Shown here: piece by piece, positions 49,378 to 58,534 of the stretch
Layout: the number at the start of each line of letters is the position of its first letter
Position numbering within the stretch: the first letter of the stretch is position 1
From: Microbacterium aerolatum
GTDB taxonomy: Bacteria; Actinomycetota; Actinomycetes; Actinomycetales; Microbacteriaceae
Length of the DNA: 64,000 nucleotides
NCBI RefSeq assembly: GCF_007988825.1
Contig: NZ_BJUW01000008.1
Coordinates: forward strand, 62,001-126,000
Direction of reading: 5' to 3'
Position numbers and translations under genes: made by a program
The notes under the pieces: generated by a model
Database searches by the model: none
Told to the model about the DNA's origin: nothing
Seen by the model: only the letters and a program-made list of their open reading frames with translations

Positions 49378-50219
49378 CGGGTCTCCAGTGTGCTGTGGTG
49401 GGTGTCGACGCCGAGTCCTTCGAGGAGTTCGGCGCGCAGGTCCGCGATGCCGCGATCGGCGCGGTCTCGCGGTCGGATGCCGGGAACGCTGATGGTGCGC
49501 GCGATCGAGGTGGCATCCGGGTCGGGGTCGACGGTCAGCGAGCGCAGCAGCAGCACGCGGTCCGCGAGGTAGAGGGCCTCTTCGACGTCATGCGTCACGA
49601 GGAGGATGGTGGTGGGCTCCGCGGCGTGGATGTCGAGCAGCAGATCCTGCATCCGCAGGCGAGTCAGCGCGTCGAGAGCGCCGAAGGGCTCGTCGAGCAG
49701 CAGCACGCTGGGGTTGCGGGCGAGAGCGCGGGCGAGCGAGGCGCGCTGCGCCATGCCGCCGGAGACCTCGCGCGGGCGCTGGTTCGCGGCGTGCTCGAGG
49801 CCGACGAGGCTGAGCAGTTCGCTGACGCGGTCCTTGCGGGCGCGGCCGCGGAGACGGCGGGGCAGGCCGAGCTCGACGTTCTGGGCGAGGGTGCGCCACG
49901 GGAGCAGTCGCGGCTCCTGGAAGGAGACGGCGGTGCGCTCGTCGGTGTCGGTGACGCCGGACCCGTCGATCGTGATCACGCCGCCGCTCTGGGTGTCGAG
50001 TCCCGCGATGAGACGCAGGAGCGTCGACTTTCCGCATCCGGACGGTCCGACGACGGCGACGATCTCGCCGGCGCCGAGGTCGATGTCGAGGCCGCGAAGC
50101 ACCTGGCGACGCCCTTCGGCGACCGGGAAATGGCGCTCCACACCTTCCAGGCTCACGGCGGTCGCGGCGCCGGAGGGCGCGACGGTCTCAGCGCGCGACG
50201 AGAGGAGTGCGGAGGTCAT
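49374..50219 (-). CDS. ssuB: ABC transporter ATP-binding protein, SsuB/TauB type
   Basis: 281 aa ATPase: Walker A GPSGCGKST near residue 58, Q loop SFQEPRLLPW, signature VSGGMAQRASLA, Walker B LLLDEPFGALD and switch His in VTHDVEEA. SFQEPRLLPW is the form typical of SsuB/TauB. First gene of the six-gene operon; GGAGG lies 1 nt before the ATG, with the actual start perhaps slightly downstream. An inverted repeat at 50247-50278 lies just upstream and may be its operator. Confidence 0.93.
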   Translation of the reverse strand: MTSALLSSRAETVAPSGAATAVSLEGVERHFPVAEGRRQVLRGLDIDLGAGEIVAVVGPSGCGKSTLLRLIAGLDTQSGGVITIDGSGVTDTDERTAVSFQEPRLLPWRTLAQNVELGLPRRLRGRARKDRVSELLSLVGLEHAANQRPREVSGGMAQRASLARALARNPSVLLLDEPFGALDALTRLRMQDLLLDIHAAEPTTILLVTHDVEEALYLADRVLLLRSLTVDPDPDATSIARTISVPGIRPRDRADRGIADLRAELLEGLGVDTHHSTLETR

Positions 50220-50246
50220 GCCTCCATCGTCGCGGAGCAGGGCGAA

Positions 50247-50278
50247 TGTGACGAGTCGCGCCGTAATGTTCCGTCACA
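50247..50278. promoter_or_regulatory. Inverted repeat upstream of the ssu operon
   Basis: TGTGACG and CGTCACA, perfect 7-bp arms 18 bp apart, 28 bp upstream of the ssuB start. Spacing is too wide for a CRP/GlxR box. A sulfur-responsive repressor or activator site is possible. Confidence 0.4.
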
Positions 50279-50308
50279 ACCGGCGAATCTCGTGTATACG
50301 GGAACGCG

Positions 50309-50344
50309 AAACGGGCCGCCATCCCGAAGGATGACGGCCCGTTT
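50309..50344 (-). terminator. Terminator after rpsA
   Basis: AAACGGGCCG-CATCC pairs with GGATG-CGGCCCGTTT around a CGAA tetraloop, with one mismatch. It ends in TTT on both strands and lies 12 nt past the rpsA stop. Confidence 0.8.
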
Positions 50345-50356
50345 CGTCAGTGATGC

Positions 50357-51820
50357 TTACGCGTTGCCGCCCGAGAGCTTCTCGCGCAGAGCGGCGAGAG
50401 CCTCGTCATCGGCGAGCGTGCCGGCGCCGGTGGAGTCGCTCGCGAACGACTGACCAGCGGCTGCGCCGAAGTCGTCGCCAGCGGCGGCCTCGGCCTCGGC
50501 TGCCTTCGCAACCGCAGCCTTGTGGGCCTCCCAGCGAGCCTGGGCCGCAGCGTACTCCTGCTCCCATGCCTCGCGCTGAGCGTCGAAGCCTTCCTTCCAC
50601 GCACCGGTCTCGGGGTCGAAGCCCTCCGGGTACTTGTACTCGCCGTTGTCGTCGTACTCGGCGAGCATGCCGTACAGGGCCGGGTCGAACTCGGTGCCGT
50701 TGGGGTCGACCGACTCGTTGGCCTGCTTGAGCGACAGCGAGATGCGGCGACGCTCGAGGTCGATGTCGATGACCTTGACGAAGACCTCTTCGCCGACGGA
50801 GACGACCTGCTCAGCCAGCTCGACGTGCTTGCTGGAGAGCTCGGAGATGTGCACGAGGCCCTCGATGCCGTCTGCGACGCGGACGAACGCACCGAACGGA
50901 ACGAGCTTGGTGACCTTGCCCGCAGCGATCTGGCCGATCGCGTGGGTGCGGGCGAAGACCTGCCACGGGTCCTCCTGCGTCGCCTTCAGCGACAGGGAGA
51001 CGCGCTCGCGGTCGAGGTCGACCTCGAGGATCTCGACGGTGACCTCCTGGCCGACCTCGACGACCTCGGAGGCGTGCTCGATGTGCTTCCAGGACAGCTC
51101 GGAGACGTGCACGAGGCCGTCAACGCCGCCCAGGTCGACGAACGCACCGAAGTTGACGATCGACGAGACCTGGCCCTTGCGGACCTGGCCCTTGTGCAGG
51201 TTGTTGAGGAACGTCGTGCGCGACTCGGACTGCGTCTGCTCGAGCAGAGCGCGGCGCGAGAGCACCACGTTGTTGCGGTTCTTGTCCAGCTCGAGGATCT
51301 TCGCCTCGATCTCCTGGCCCAGGTACGGGGTCAGGTCGCGGACGCGACGCAGCTCGATGAGCGATGCCGGCAGGAAGCCACGGAGGCCGATGTCGACGAT
51401 GAGTCCACCCTTGACGACCTCGATGACCGTACCGGTGACGACGCCGTCGTCTTCCTTGATCTTCTCGACGTCGCCCCAGGCGCGCTCGTACTGCGCACGC
51501 TTCTTGGAGAGGATCAGACGGCCTTCCTTGTCCTCCTTCTGGAGAACGAGAGCCTCGACCTCGTCGCCGACCTTGACGACCTCGTTGGGGTCTACGTCGT
51601 GCTTGATGGAAAGTTCGCGGGAGGGGATGACACCCTCGGTCTTGTATCCGACGTCGAGCAGAACCTCATCGCGGTCGATCTTGACGATCGTGCCTTCGAT
51701 GATGTCGCCGTCGTTGAAGAACTTCAGAGTCTTCTCGACCGCGGCCAGGAAGTCCTCAGCAGATCCGATGTCGTTGATGGCGACCTGCTTGGTGGCCGGG
51801 GCGGTCGTTGCGGTAGTCAT
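50357..51820 (-). CDS. rpsA: 30S ribosomal protein S1
   Basis: mRNA-binding ribosomal protein, 487 aa with four S1/OB domains: GDIIEGTIVKIDRDEVLLDVGYKTEG first, then repeats at about 120-190, 205-280 (GAFVDLGGVDGLVHVSELSWKH) and 290-365 (GAFVRVADGIEGLVHISELSSKH). A roughly 110-aa acidic, Ala-rich tail follows. This is the four-domain actinobacterial form rather than the six-domain E. coli form. The ATG at 51820 is the family-typical start; the frame upstream of it is spurious. Confidence 0.96.
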   Translation of the reverse strand: MTTATTAPATKQVAINDIGSAEDFLAAVEKTLKFFNDGDIIEGTIVKIDRDEVLLDVGYKTEGVIPSRELSIKHDVDPNEVVKVGDEVEALVLQKEDKEGRLILSKKRAQYERAWGDVEKIKEDDGVVTGTVIEVVKGGLIVDIGLRGFLPASLIELRRVRDLTPYLGQEIEAKILELDKNRNNVVLSRRALLEQTQSESRTTFLNNLHKGQVRKGQVSSIVNFGAFVDLGGVDGLVHVSELSWKHIEHASEVVEVGQEVTVEILEVDLDRERVSLSLKATQEDPWQVFARTHAIGQIAAGKVTKLVPFGAFVRVADGIEGLVHISELSSKHVELAEQVVSVGEEVFVKVIDIDLERRRISLSLKQANESVDPNGTEFDPALYGMLAEYDDNGEYKYPEGFDPETGAWKEGFDAQREAWEQEYAAAQARWEAHKAAVAKAAEAEAAAGDDFGAAAGQSFASDSTGAGTLADDEALAALREKLSGGNA

Positions 51821-52029
51821 GTAGTGGGTTGTCCTTGTGGGTGGATACTCGGGCCCGACCGGTTTCACGCATGCGTGATCTCGCCGGAAGAGCGAATGGA
51901 TTTGGTTGGATTGCACTCAGGCGCGCGTGTGCACGCCACGAGTGACACTTCAGAATATCAGAGAATCCGCTTCTGTGACTCTGTGGATAAGTCAGGCGGG
52001 ATGCCGCGGGTTCGCGTTAGCGTGAGCGG

Positions 52030-52575
52030 GTGACCCTCCTCCGATCGAAGACGAGCCGGATCCGGATGCTGGCGCTGCTGGTGATGGCCGGTGCGACGCT
52101 GAGCGCCTGCAGTCCGACGCCGGAGCCGAGCCCGACGCCGACCGCCGCCTTCGCCAGCGAGGAAGAGGCCTTCGCGGCCGCGGAAGAGGTGTACCGGGCG
52201 TACGTCGGGGCCTCGAACGCCGTCGACTATAGCGACCCTTCTACTTTCGAGGCGCTCGACGCGTTTACGACTGGCGCTTATCGATCGGATGAGCGCGAAG
52301 GTCTATCCCAGATGCACGCTGAGGGAAATTCGCGAACCGGTGACATCAAGATCACCTGGTTCAACGGAACGCAATTTGTCCCACCGAACTCTGTGACAGC
52401 TCGAACTTGCAACGATGTTTCTGCGACGGACGTGATCGACAAGGATGGGAAGTCGATCGTGTCCGAAGATCGTCCCACGCACTATGCGATCGAACTGACC
52501 TTCGTTGCCAACGGCGACCAATTGATGCTTTCAACGTCGCAAGCGATCGAGGATCCCAAGTGCGCCTCGCAGTAG
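52030..52575 (+). CDS. Putative lipoprotein
   Basis: 181 aa; lipobox ATLSACSP (Cys near 27), a Pro/Thr linker, then a small globular domain beginning AFAAAEEVYRAYVGASNAVDY that recalls actinobacterial secreted NTF2/DUF-like lipoproteins. Start GTG with CGGG just upstream. From about 52225 the GC content falls well below the surrounding sequence and continues so into the next gene. Function unknown. Confidence 0.75.
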   Translation: MTLLRSKTSRIRMLALLVMAGATLSACSPTPEPSPTPTAAFASEEEAFAAAEEVYRAYVGASNAVDYSDPSTFEALDAFTTGAYRSDEREGLSQMHAEGNSRTGDIKITWFNGTQFVPPNSVTARTCNDVSATDVIDKDGKSIVSEDRPTHYAIELTFVANGDQLMLSTSQAIEDPKCASQ

Positions 52576-53390
52576 TTTCAGTTCTTTTCGGCGTCTTCTT
52601 CGCCCACCCGTTTGGCGTGATGGCATCGGACGAGTGCCCTGCGTGGAAGCAAGTCGCTGGATTGTGTGGCGTGCAGAACTCCGGCACCGAGGTCATCATC
52701 GACGGCTCGCACGACACGGAGCAGAGTCCCGGCACGTCCCCGATCAACAACGATTGGCAACCTCCCCTCGACGACTCGTGGACTCCTCCCCCGACACCGG
52801 AGGAGGAGTTCGACGAGTGCCTGCGCGAGTGGGACTCCTACATCCGCTGCTATGAGGCGTCCAAGGAGGTCGAAGGCGAAGAAGCGGAAGAAGAAGCGCT
52901 CGCGATCCCACCGATCACGATCACGGATCTCGCGCGCTTCGCCCCCGCCGGTTCCAGCGTTACCGGTGAACCTGACAACGTCGGCGTGGCGGGACTCCCG
53001 ACGAACTTCGTGACGACGGCATCCGCTCAGACCGTCACGGGCGAGCTCTTCGGCTTCCCGGTGTCGGTGCGCTTCACGCCATCCGCGTACGACTTCTCGT
53101 TCGGAGACGGCGACACCGTGACGACGACATCAGGGGGAACGACGTGGTCCGATCTCGGCCAAGCGCAGTTCACGCCGACCGACACGAGTCACACCTATCG
53201 CGAGCGCGGCACGTACACGGCTCGGGCCGACGTCCGGTACACGGCCGAAGTCGACTTCGGGATCGGCTGGTTCCCGATCAGCGGCGAGGTCACCTCGACC
53301 GGCCCGGCGCAGGACGTGCGCATCTTCGAGGCGCACACCGCCCTCGTCGCCCACACCTGCGCGCAGGCGCCCAGCTCCCCCGGCTGCTGA
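52560..53390 (+). CDS. Secreted PKD-like domain protein
   Basis: 276 aa from GTG 52560, overlapping the lipoprotein gene by 16 nt. The signal peptide is RLAVVSVLFGVFFAHPFGVMA, cut as VMA-SD. A Cys-containing acidic region follows (CLREWDSYIRCYEAS). The C-terminal half has the PKD pattern YDFSFGDGDT ... SHTYRERGTYTARADV, a beta-sandwich common in surface proteins. With the preceding lipoprotein it forms a small secreted pair. Start choice rests on the signal peptide, since no strong ribosome-binding site is seen. Confidence 0.7.
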   Translation: MRLAVVSVLFGVFFAHPFGVMASDECPAWKQVAGLCGVQNSGTEVIIDGSHDTEQSPGTSPINNDWQPPLDDSWTPPPTPEEEFDECLREWDSYIRCYEASKEVEGEEAEEEALAIPPITITDLARFAPAGSSVTGEPDNVGVAGLPTNFVTTASAQTVTGELFGFPVSVRFTPSAYDFSFGDGDTVTTTSGGTTWSDLGQAQFTPTDTSHTYRERGTYTARADVRYTAEVDFGIGWFPISGEVTSTGPAQDVRIFEAHTALVAHTCAQAPSSPGC

Positions 53391-53440
53391 CGCGCATCGA
53401 CGCCTCAAGCCGTGTCGCCGCCCTGTGACATGCTGAACGC

Positions 53441-54361
53441 ATGAGCGACAAGCTGATGCTGCTGGACACCGCATCCCTCTACTTCCGGGCCTTCTTCGGC
53501 GTGCCCGACAAGGTCAAGGCCGCTGACGGCACGTCTGTCAACGCCGCCCGCGGACTGCTCGACATCATCGCGAAGCTGGTCACCCTGTACGAGCCCACCC
53601 ACATCGTCGCTTGCTGGGACGACGACTGGCGCCCGCAGTGGCGAGTCGACCTCATCCCGAGCTACAAAGCGCATCGCGTCGTCGAGGTCGTCGAATCCGG
53701 CCCGGATGTCGAAGAGGTGCCCGACCCGCTCGAAGCGCAGATCCCTCTGATCCGCGAAGCGCTCACCACCCTCGGCATCCCGATCGTCGGCGTGACCGCG
53801 CACGAGGCCGATGACGTCATCGGCACTCTCGCCACCAGGTCGAGCATCCCGGTCGACATCGTCACGGGCGACCGCGACCTCTTCCAGCTCGTCGACGACA
53901 GCCGCGGCATCCGGGTCATCTACACCGCCCGCGGCATGAGCAACCTCGAGATCCTCACCGACGAGTCCGTCGTCGCGAAGTACGGCGTGCTGCCGACTCA
54001 GTACGCCGATTTCGCGACGATGCGCGGCGACGCGTCCGACGGGCTCCCCGGTGTCGCCGGCGTCGGCGAGAAGACCGCAGCCACCCTCCTCAAGGCACAC
54101 GGCGACCTCGCCGGCATCCGCGCCGCAGCAGCCGCGGGCGAAGGCATGAGCTCCGGGGTGCAGGCGAAGGTACTCGCCGCATCCGAGTACCTCGACGTCG
54201 CCCCGACAGTCGTAGAGGTCGCGCGGAACCTGAACATCGAGGTGCCCGCAGAGCCGGTCCGCGCACTCGACGCCGCCCGGACCGCCGCCGCAGAGGCCCT
54301 TGCCGAACAGTGGAACCTCGGCGGTTCGATGCAGCGCGCGATCGCCGCCCTGAACCGGTGA
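53441..54361 (+). CDS. 5'-3' exonuclease (stand-alone PolI-type N-terminal domain)
   Basis: 306 aa FEN-like nuclease. Metal-binding Asp in LMLLDTASLYFRAFF, CWDDDWRPQWR, the cluster HEADDVIGTLA and TGDRDLFQLVDD, and the H3TH motif GLPGVAGVGEKTAATLL. Separate from any polymerase domain, as often seen in actinobacteria in addition to PolA. Likely role in Okazaki-fragment processing or repair. All the acidic residues are intact. Confidence 0.92.
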   Translation: MSDKLMLLDTASLYFRAFFGVPDKVKAADGTSVNAARGLLDIIAKLVTLYEPTHIVACWDDDWRPQWRVDLIPSYKAHRVVEVVESGPDVEEVPDPLEAQIPLIREALTTLGIPIVGVTAHEADDVIGTLATRSSIPVDIVTGDRDLFQLVDDSRGIRVIYTARGMSNLEILTDESVVAKYGVLPTQYADFATMRGDASDGLPGVAGVGEKTAATLLKAHGDLAGIRAAAAAGEGMSSGVQAKVLAASEYLDVAPTVVEVARNLNIEVPAEPVRALDAARTAAAEALAEQWNLGGSMQRAIAALNR

Positions 54362-54379
54362 CGGCCGCGAACCGGTGAG

Positions 54380-55627
54380 TCAGCGCCGCCGGAACGCCAC
54401 GACCATCGCCGACATCAGCGCGATCGTGTAGGCCAGCACGACCACCGTGATCGCCAGCAACGGCACCTGCCATCCACCGCTCGCCTCGCGCAGCGCGCCC
54501 ATGACTGGTGCGCCGAGCGCCGCGAACAGGTATCCACCGCCCTGCACCACGGCTGACGTGGTGGCGGCTTCCGCGTCCGACCTCGACACACGGACCAGTG
54601 CGGTGAAGATCAGCACGAACCCGCCCGAGTGCGTGATCGCGCCGAACGACGCCCACAAGCCCGCGAACTCCGGAGCGATCAGCATCCCGATGACCATCAC
54701 CGCGTAGAAGACACCCAGCAGAAGCGCCGAGTAGACGGCCCCCACGAAGCGCAGCAGCAGCGGAGCGATCATCGCGCCGACGATCGCGACGCCCTGGAAC
54801 ACCGACGAGAGAGCGCCGGCGCCCACGGCATCCACGTCCGTGGTGTCGAGCAGGATCGTCGGGAACCAGGTCGACATCGCGTAGTAGACCGTCGACTGCG
54901 TGGCGAACGCCGCCGCCAGCAGCCACACGATCGGGCGCCGGATGATCGCCGCGACGCGATTGTCGACGATCACCGGGGTCGGTCCCGTGAGCGTCGCCGT
55001 CTCCGCAGTCGCGCCCGATCGACTCGTGGCGGCCTCGCCCGAGGTCCTGTCGGCTGAACTCCAGGCACGCGATCGCACGATGTGCACCAGCCACAGCGAG
55101 ATCCCGATGACGCCGAACGAACCCCACAGCAGAAGCGCGAGCGGCCAGCCGGTGGCCTCCGCGATCGGAACGGTCGCCAAGGCGGCGAAGAGCGAGCCGG
55201 CGTTCAACGTCGCCGTGTAGGCGGCCGTCGCGATCGCGGTCCGTTCCGGCGGCAGATCACGCCGGATGATCACCGGGATCACGACGTTCCCGATCGTGAT
55301 CGCCGCGCCGATGACGACCATCCCGGCGAGCATCGAACCGAACCCCGGGAGCGCCCGCACGAGCGTGCCGATCATCACACCCGCGAGTGAGAGCAGGAGC
55401 GCGATCTCGGCTCCTGCTCGGCGGATGACCAGTGCCGCCAGCGGAGTCACCACGGCGAACATGACGACCGGAGCTGTCGTCAGCAGACCGGCGGATGCCG
55501 AACTGATCCCGAGATCGGAGATGATCTCCGGCAGCACCGGGGTGAGCGCGATGATCGGTGCGCGCAGGCTGAGAGCGGCGACGAGGATGCCGATGAGCAC
55601 CAGCCACGGAATGGTGCGTCGCGTCAT
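54380..55627 (-). CDS. MFS transporter, CynX/NimT family
   Basis: 415 aa, 12 spans. SLRAPIIALTPVLPEIISDLGIS in the first span and loop is the CynX/NimT signature (SLRP/A..), typical of cyanate or nitroimidazole-type transporters of the MFS. A charged loop at about 190-235 separates the two halves. The substrate is unknown. The start overlaps the stop of the PHP-domain gene by ATGA. Confidence 0.9.
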   Translation of the reverse strand: MTRRTIPWLVLIGILVAALSLRAPIIALTPVLPEIISDLGISSASAGLLTTAPVVMFAVVTPLAALVIRRAGAEIALLLSLAGVMIGTLVRALPGFGSMLAGMVVIGAAITIGNVVIPVIIRRDLPPERTAIATAAYTATLNAGSLFAALATVPIAEATGWPLALLLWGSFGVIGISLWLVHIVRSRAWSSADRTSGEAATSRSGATAETATLTGPTPVIVDNRVAAIIRRPIVWLLAAAFATQSTVYYAMSTWFPTILLDTTDVDAVGAGALSSVFQGVAIVGAMIAPLLLRFVGAVYSALLLGVFYAVMVIGMLIAPEFAGLWASFGAITHSGGFVLIFTALVRVSRSDAEAATTSAVVQGGGYLFAALGAPVMGALREASGGWQVPLLAITVVVLAYTIALMSAMVVAFRRR

Positions 55628-56610
55628 TCCGTCCAGGCCTTCAGACGCTCCAGCCCCCAGGTGGTCACGATGCGCTCCGCGGGCACACCTGCGTTCTCGG
55701 CGCGCTCGGCGCCGTAGTCGAGGAGCGAGAGCTGCCCCGGCGCGTGCGCGTCCGAGTCGATCGAGAACAGGCAGCCGGCGTCCAGGGCGATCGTGATCAG
55801 GTCGTCCGGCGGGTCCTGGCGTTCGGGTCGTGAGTTGATCTCGACGGCGACGCCGTGCTCTGCGCAGGCGTCGAAGACCGCGTGCGCGTCGAATTGCGAC
55901 TGCGGCCGTGTGCCGCGCTCCCCCTGCACGAGCCGGCCCGTGCAGTGGCCCAGCACGTTCACGTGCGGCTGCGACACCGCGTTCAGCATGCGCGCGGTCA
56001 TCTCACGCGTCTCCATGCGCAGCTTCGAATGGACGGATGCCACGACGATGTCGAGCTCGTCGAGCAGCGCGGCATCCTGATCGAGCGCCCCGTCCTCGAG
56101 GATGTCGACCTCGATGCCCGTGAGCATCGTGAGGCCGCCCCTCGACTCCGCGCGAACCTGAGGCAGCTGCTCACGCAGCCGCTCGGCGGACAGTCCGCGC
56201 GCCACGCGCAGACGCGGCGAATGATCCGTGATCGCCAGGTACTCGTGTCCGAGCGCCCGCGCGGCATCCGCCATCACAGAGATGGGCGTCGTGCCGTCAG
56301 ACCATTCCGTGTGCGCGTGCAGGTCACCGCGGAGCTTTGCACGCAGCGCGGATGCCCGCTCCGGTGCGACGTCGCCGCGCAGGTCGACCAGATAGTCGGG
56401 CACTTCGCCGCCCTGAGCCTGCCGGATCGCCGCGAACGTCGATTCGCCGATCCCCTTGGCCGCGCGTAGGCGTGTCGGGTCGTCCACGACGTCCTGCGGC
56501 AGCGCCTTCAGCGTCGCGGCCGCCTGACGGAAGGCCTTGGCCCGGTATCGCGATGCGCGTTCGCGCTCGAGAAGCGACGCGATCTCCAGCAGCGCGTCGA
56601 CGGGATCCAT
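55624..56610 (-). CDS. PHP-domain metal-dependent phosphoesterase
   Basis: 328 aa. The N-terminal about 90 residues carry HhH-like helices (LRAAKGIGESTFAAI), followed by a PHP domain with the metal-binding motifs LRGDLHAHTEWSDG, AITDHS, GIEVDIL, ASVHSKL, VLGHCTGR and FSIDSDAH. This arrangement matches the C-terminal half of PolX-type proteins (HhH plus PHP) without the polymerase palm. A 3'-phosphatase or nuclease role in repair is likely. ATG at 56610 chosen as the first Met of the helical domain. Confidence 0.88.
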   Translation of the reverse strand: MDPVDALLEIASLLERERASRYRAKAFRQAAATLKALPQDVVDDPTRLRAAKGIGESTFAAIRQAQGGEVPDYLVDLRGDVAPERASALRAKLRGDLHAHTEWSDGTTPISVMADAARALGHEYLAITDHSPRLRVARGLSAERLREQLPQVRAESRGGLTMLTGIEVDILEDGALDQDAALLDELDIVVASVHSKLRMETREMTARMLNAVSQPHVNVLGHCTGRLVQGERGTRPQSQFDAHAVFDACAEHGVAVEINSRPERQDPPDDLITIALDAGCLFSIDSDAHAPGQLSLLDYGAERAENAGVPAERIVTTWGLERLKAWTE

Positions 56611-56614
56611 GGTC

Positions 56615-57679
56615 TCAGGCGGATGCGAGTTCGCGAGTGGCCGCCACCCAGGCGTCGAGCTTCGCCGCGGCGCTGCCGTCGTCGATCGCGGCCTCTGCAC
56701 GCGCGTAGCCGTCGCGGAGGCGCTCGAGGATCGGACGCGTCGCCTGCGTGGCATCCTGCGAGAGCTCGAAGGCGACGATGCCGGCCGCGGCGTTGAGGAG
56801 GACGATGTCGCGCACCGGGCCCTTCGTGCCTGCGAGCGTGTCGCGGAGAACCCCGGCGTTGTGCTCCGGCGAGCCGCCGATGAGGTCGGCGAGGTCCGCC
56901 GTGGGGATGCCGAGGTCACGAGGATCGAGGTCGTGCTCATGGATGTCGCCGCGCGAGACCTCCCAGATCCGGCTGTGGCCGGTGGTGGTCAGTTCGTCGA
57001 GCCCGTCGTCGCCGCGGAACACGAGCGCGGTCGCACCACGTGTGCGGAAGACGCCGGTGATCAGCGGCACGCGCTCGAGCTGAGCGACTCCGACCGCGTT
57101 CGCCTCGGCGCGCGCAGGGTTGCAGAGCGGGCCGAGCATGTTGAACACAGTGGGGACACCCAGTTCGCCTCGAGCCGCGCCGGCGTGCTTGAAGCCAGGG
57201 TGGAACGCTGCCGCCCACGCGAAGGTGATGCCGGTGCGGTCGAGCACTGCGGCGACGTCCTCCGGAGAGAGGGACAGCTGCAGCCCCAGCGCACCGAGCA
57301 CGTCTGACGACCCGGACGCGGAGCTGGCCGCACGGTTGCCGTGCTTGACGACCGGGATGCCCGTTGCCCCGATGATGATCGCCGCCGTGGTCGAGACGTT
57401 GACCGTGCCGACCCTGTCGCCTCCCGTGCCGACGATGTCCAGAACGTTCGGGGAGACCGGGAGCGGTACGGCCGCTTCGAGGATCGCGTCGCGGAAGCCG
57501 ACGACCTCGTCGATCGTCTCGCCCTTGGCGCGCAGGGCGACGAGGAATCCTGCCAGCAACGCGTCGGACACATTGCCCTGCATCACCTGGCGCATCGCCC
57601 ACGTCGACTCCCAGACGCTGAGATCGCGCCGCTCCAGCAGAGTGGTGAGGACATCGGGCCAGGTCAGGGAATCAGCCAT
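56615..57679 (-). CDS. trpD: Anthranilate phosphoribosyltransferase
   Basis: Second step of tryptophan synthesis. 354 aa; PRPP-binding GTGGDRVGTVNVST near residue 80, NRAASSASGSSDVLGALG, and HPGFKHAGAARGELGVPTVFNMLGPLCNP (quoted here as key segments HPGFK and TVFNMLGPL). Length normal. Start ATG 57679 (MADSLTW). No other trp genes nearby, as usual for actinobacteria in which trpD stands alone beside the ctaE-qcr cluster. Confidence 0.95.
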   Translation of the reverse strand: MADSLTWPDVLTTLLERRDLSVWESTWAMRQVMQGNVSDALLAGFLVALRAKGETIDEVVGFRDAILEAAVPLPVSPNVLDIVGTGGDRVGTVNVSTTAAIIIGATGIPVVKHGNRAASSASGSSDVLGALGLQLSLSPEDVAAVLDRTGITFAWAAAFHPGFKHAGAARGELGVPTVFNMLGPLCNPARAEANAVGVAQLERVPLITGVFRTRGATALVFRGDDGLDELTTTGHSRIWEVSRGDIHEHDLDPRDLGIPTADLADLIGGSPEHNAGVLRDTLAGTKGPVRDIVLLNAAAGIVAFELSQDATQATRPILERLRDGYARAEAAIDDGSAAAKLDAWVAATRELASA

Positions 57680-57777
57680 GACAGTGATCCTATCGGCGCG
57701 AATAAATTCCTTGCGCGCGGGACGTCGACGCACAATCTCCGATTTTCGTTGGATTCACCGAGGATTCGCAGCGTTTC

Positions 57778-57793
57778 CTTAGGGTCCCCTAAG
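57778..57793. promoter_or_regulatory. Palindrome in the trpD-ctaE divergent region
   Basis: CTTAGGG-TC-CCCTAAG, perfect 7-bp arms, 68 bp before the ctaE start. The TTAGG/CCTAA halves recall DtxR/IdeR boxes, but the full 19-bp consensus is not met. Confidence 0.4.
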
Positions 57794-57860
57794 TCTACGA
57801 ACATCGAAACGGGGATGCCGGATGCAAGAATCACCGCCGCGGATCGGCCATAATGGAGGG

Positions 57861-58514
57861 GTGACCACCTCAGCGACCTATGCCCCGGCGGCAAGAACTA
57901 TCAAGCGCCCGAATCCGGTAGCTGTCGGCACCATCGTGTGGCTCGGCAGCGAGGTGATGTTCTTCGCGGGACTGTTCGCGATCTACTTCACCCTCCGCAG
58001 CACCTCCCCCGAACTGTGGGCGGACCGCACCGAGCTGCTGAACGTCCCGTTCGCCGCAGTCAACACCGCCATCCTGGTGTTCTCCTCCGTGACCTGCCAG
58101 ATGGGCGTGTTCGCGGCCGAGGACATGCAGGCCTACCGCATCAAGAAGGGGCAGTTCAACAGCGCAGGACGCCGTCGCCTCTTCGGCTGGGGAATGGTCG
58201 AGTGGTTCTGGCTCACCTTCGCGCTCGGCGCGATCTTCGTCTCCGGTCAGGTCTGGGAGTACGCCCAGCTGGTCGCCGAGGGCATGCCGATTCAGGCTGA
58301 CTCCTACGCCTCGGCCTTCTACCTGACCACGGGCTTCCACGCCCTTCACGTCACCGGCGGACTCATCGCGTTCCTGCTCGTCATCGGACGCGCGTTCGCG
58401 GTGAAGAACTTCACGCACAAGGAGGCGACCACCTCGATCGTCGTGTCTTACTACTGGCACTTCGTCGACGTCGTCTGGATCGTGCTGTTCTTCGTCATCT
58501 ACTTCCTGAAATAA
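57861..58514 (+). CDS. ctaE: Cytochrome c oxidase subunit III
   Basis: 217 aa with five to six spans and the family landmarks [32 protein letters not shown] and [19 protein letters not shown] at the end. First gene of ctaE-qcrC-qcrA-qcrB, the actinobacterial order coding part of the bc1-aa3 supercomplex. Start GTG 57861 sits directly behind GGAGGG, unusually close; ATG 57822 would add 13 residues. Homology begins at [14 protein letters not shown] either way. Confidence 0.93.
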   Translation: MTTSATYAPAARTIKRPNPVAVGTIVWLGSEVMFFAGLFAIYFTLRSTSPELWADRTELLNVPFAAVNTAILVFSSVTCQMGVFAAEDMQAYRIKKGQFNSAGRRRLFGWGMVEWFWLTFALGAIFVSGQVWEYAQLVAEGMPIQADSYASAFYLTTGFHALHVTGGLIAFLLVIGRAFAVKNFTHKEATTSIVVSYYWHFVDVVWIVLFFVIYFLK

Positions 58515-58534
58515 GAGCGGAGCTGACCTGCGAA

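Noticed and set aside
50247..50278. CRP/GlxR-type site
   Set aside because: The TGTGA/TCACA halves are 18 bp apart instead of the 6 bp needed, so it is listed only as an inverted repeat of unknown use.
50522..52033. Plus-strand open frame of about 500 codons opposite rpsA
   Set aside because: Antisense shadow of the S1 repeats; its own repeats mirror those of rpsA.
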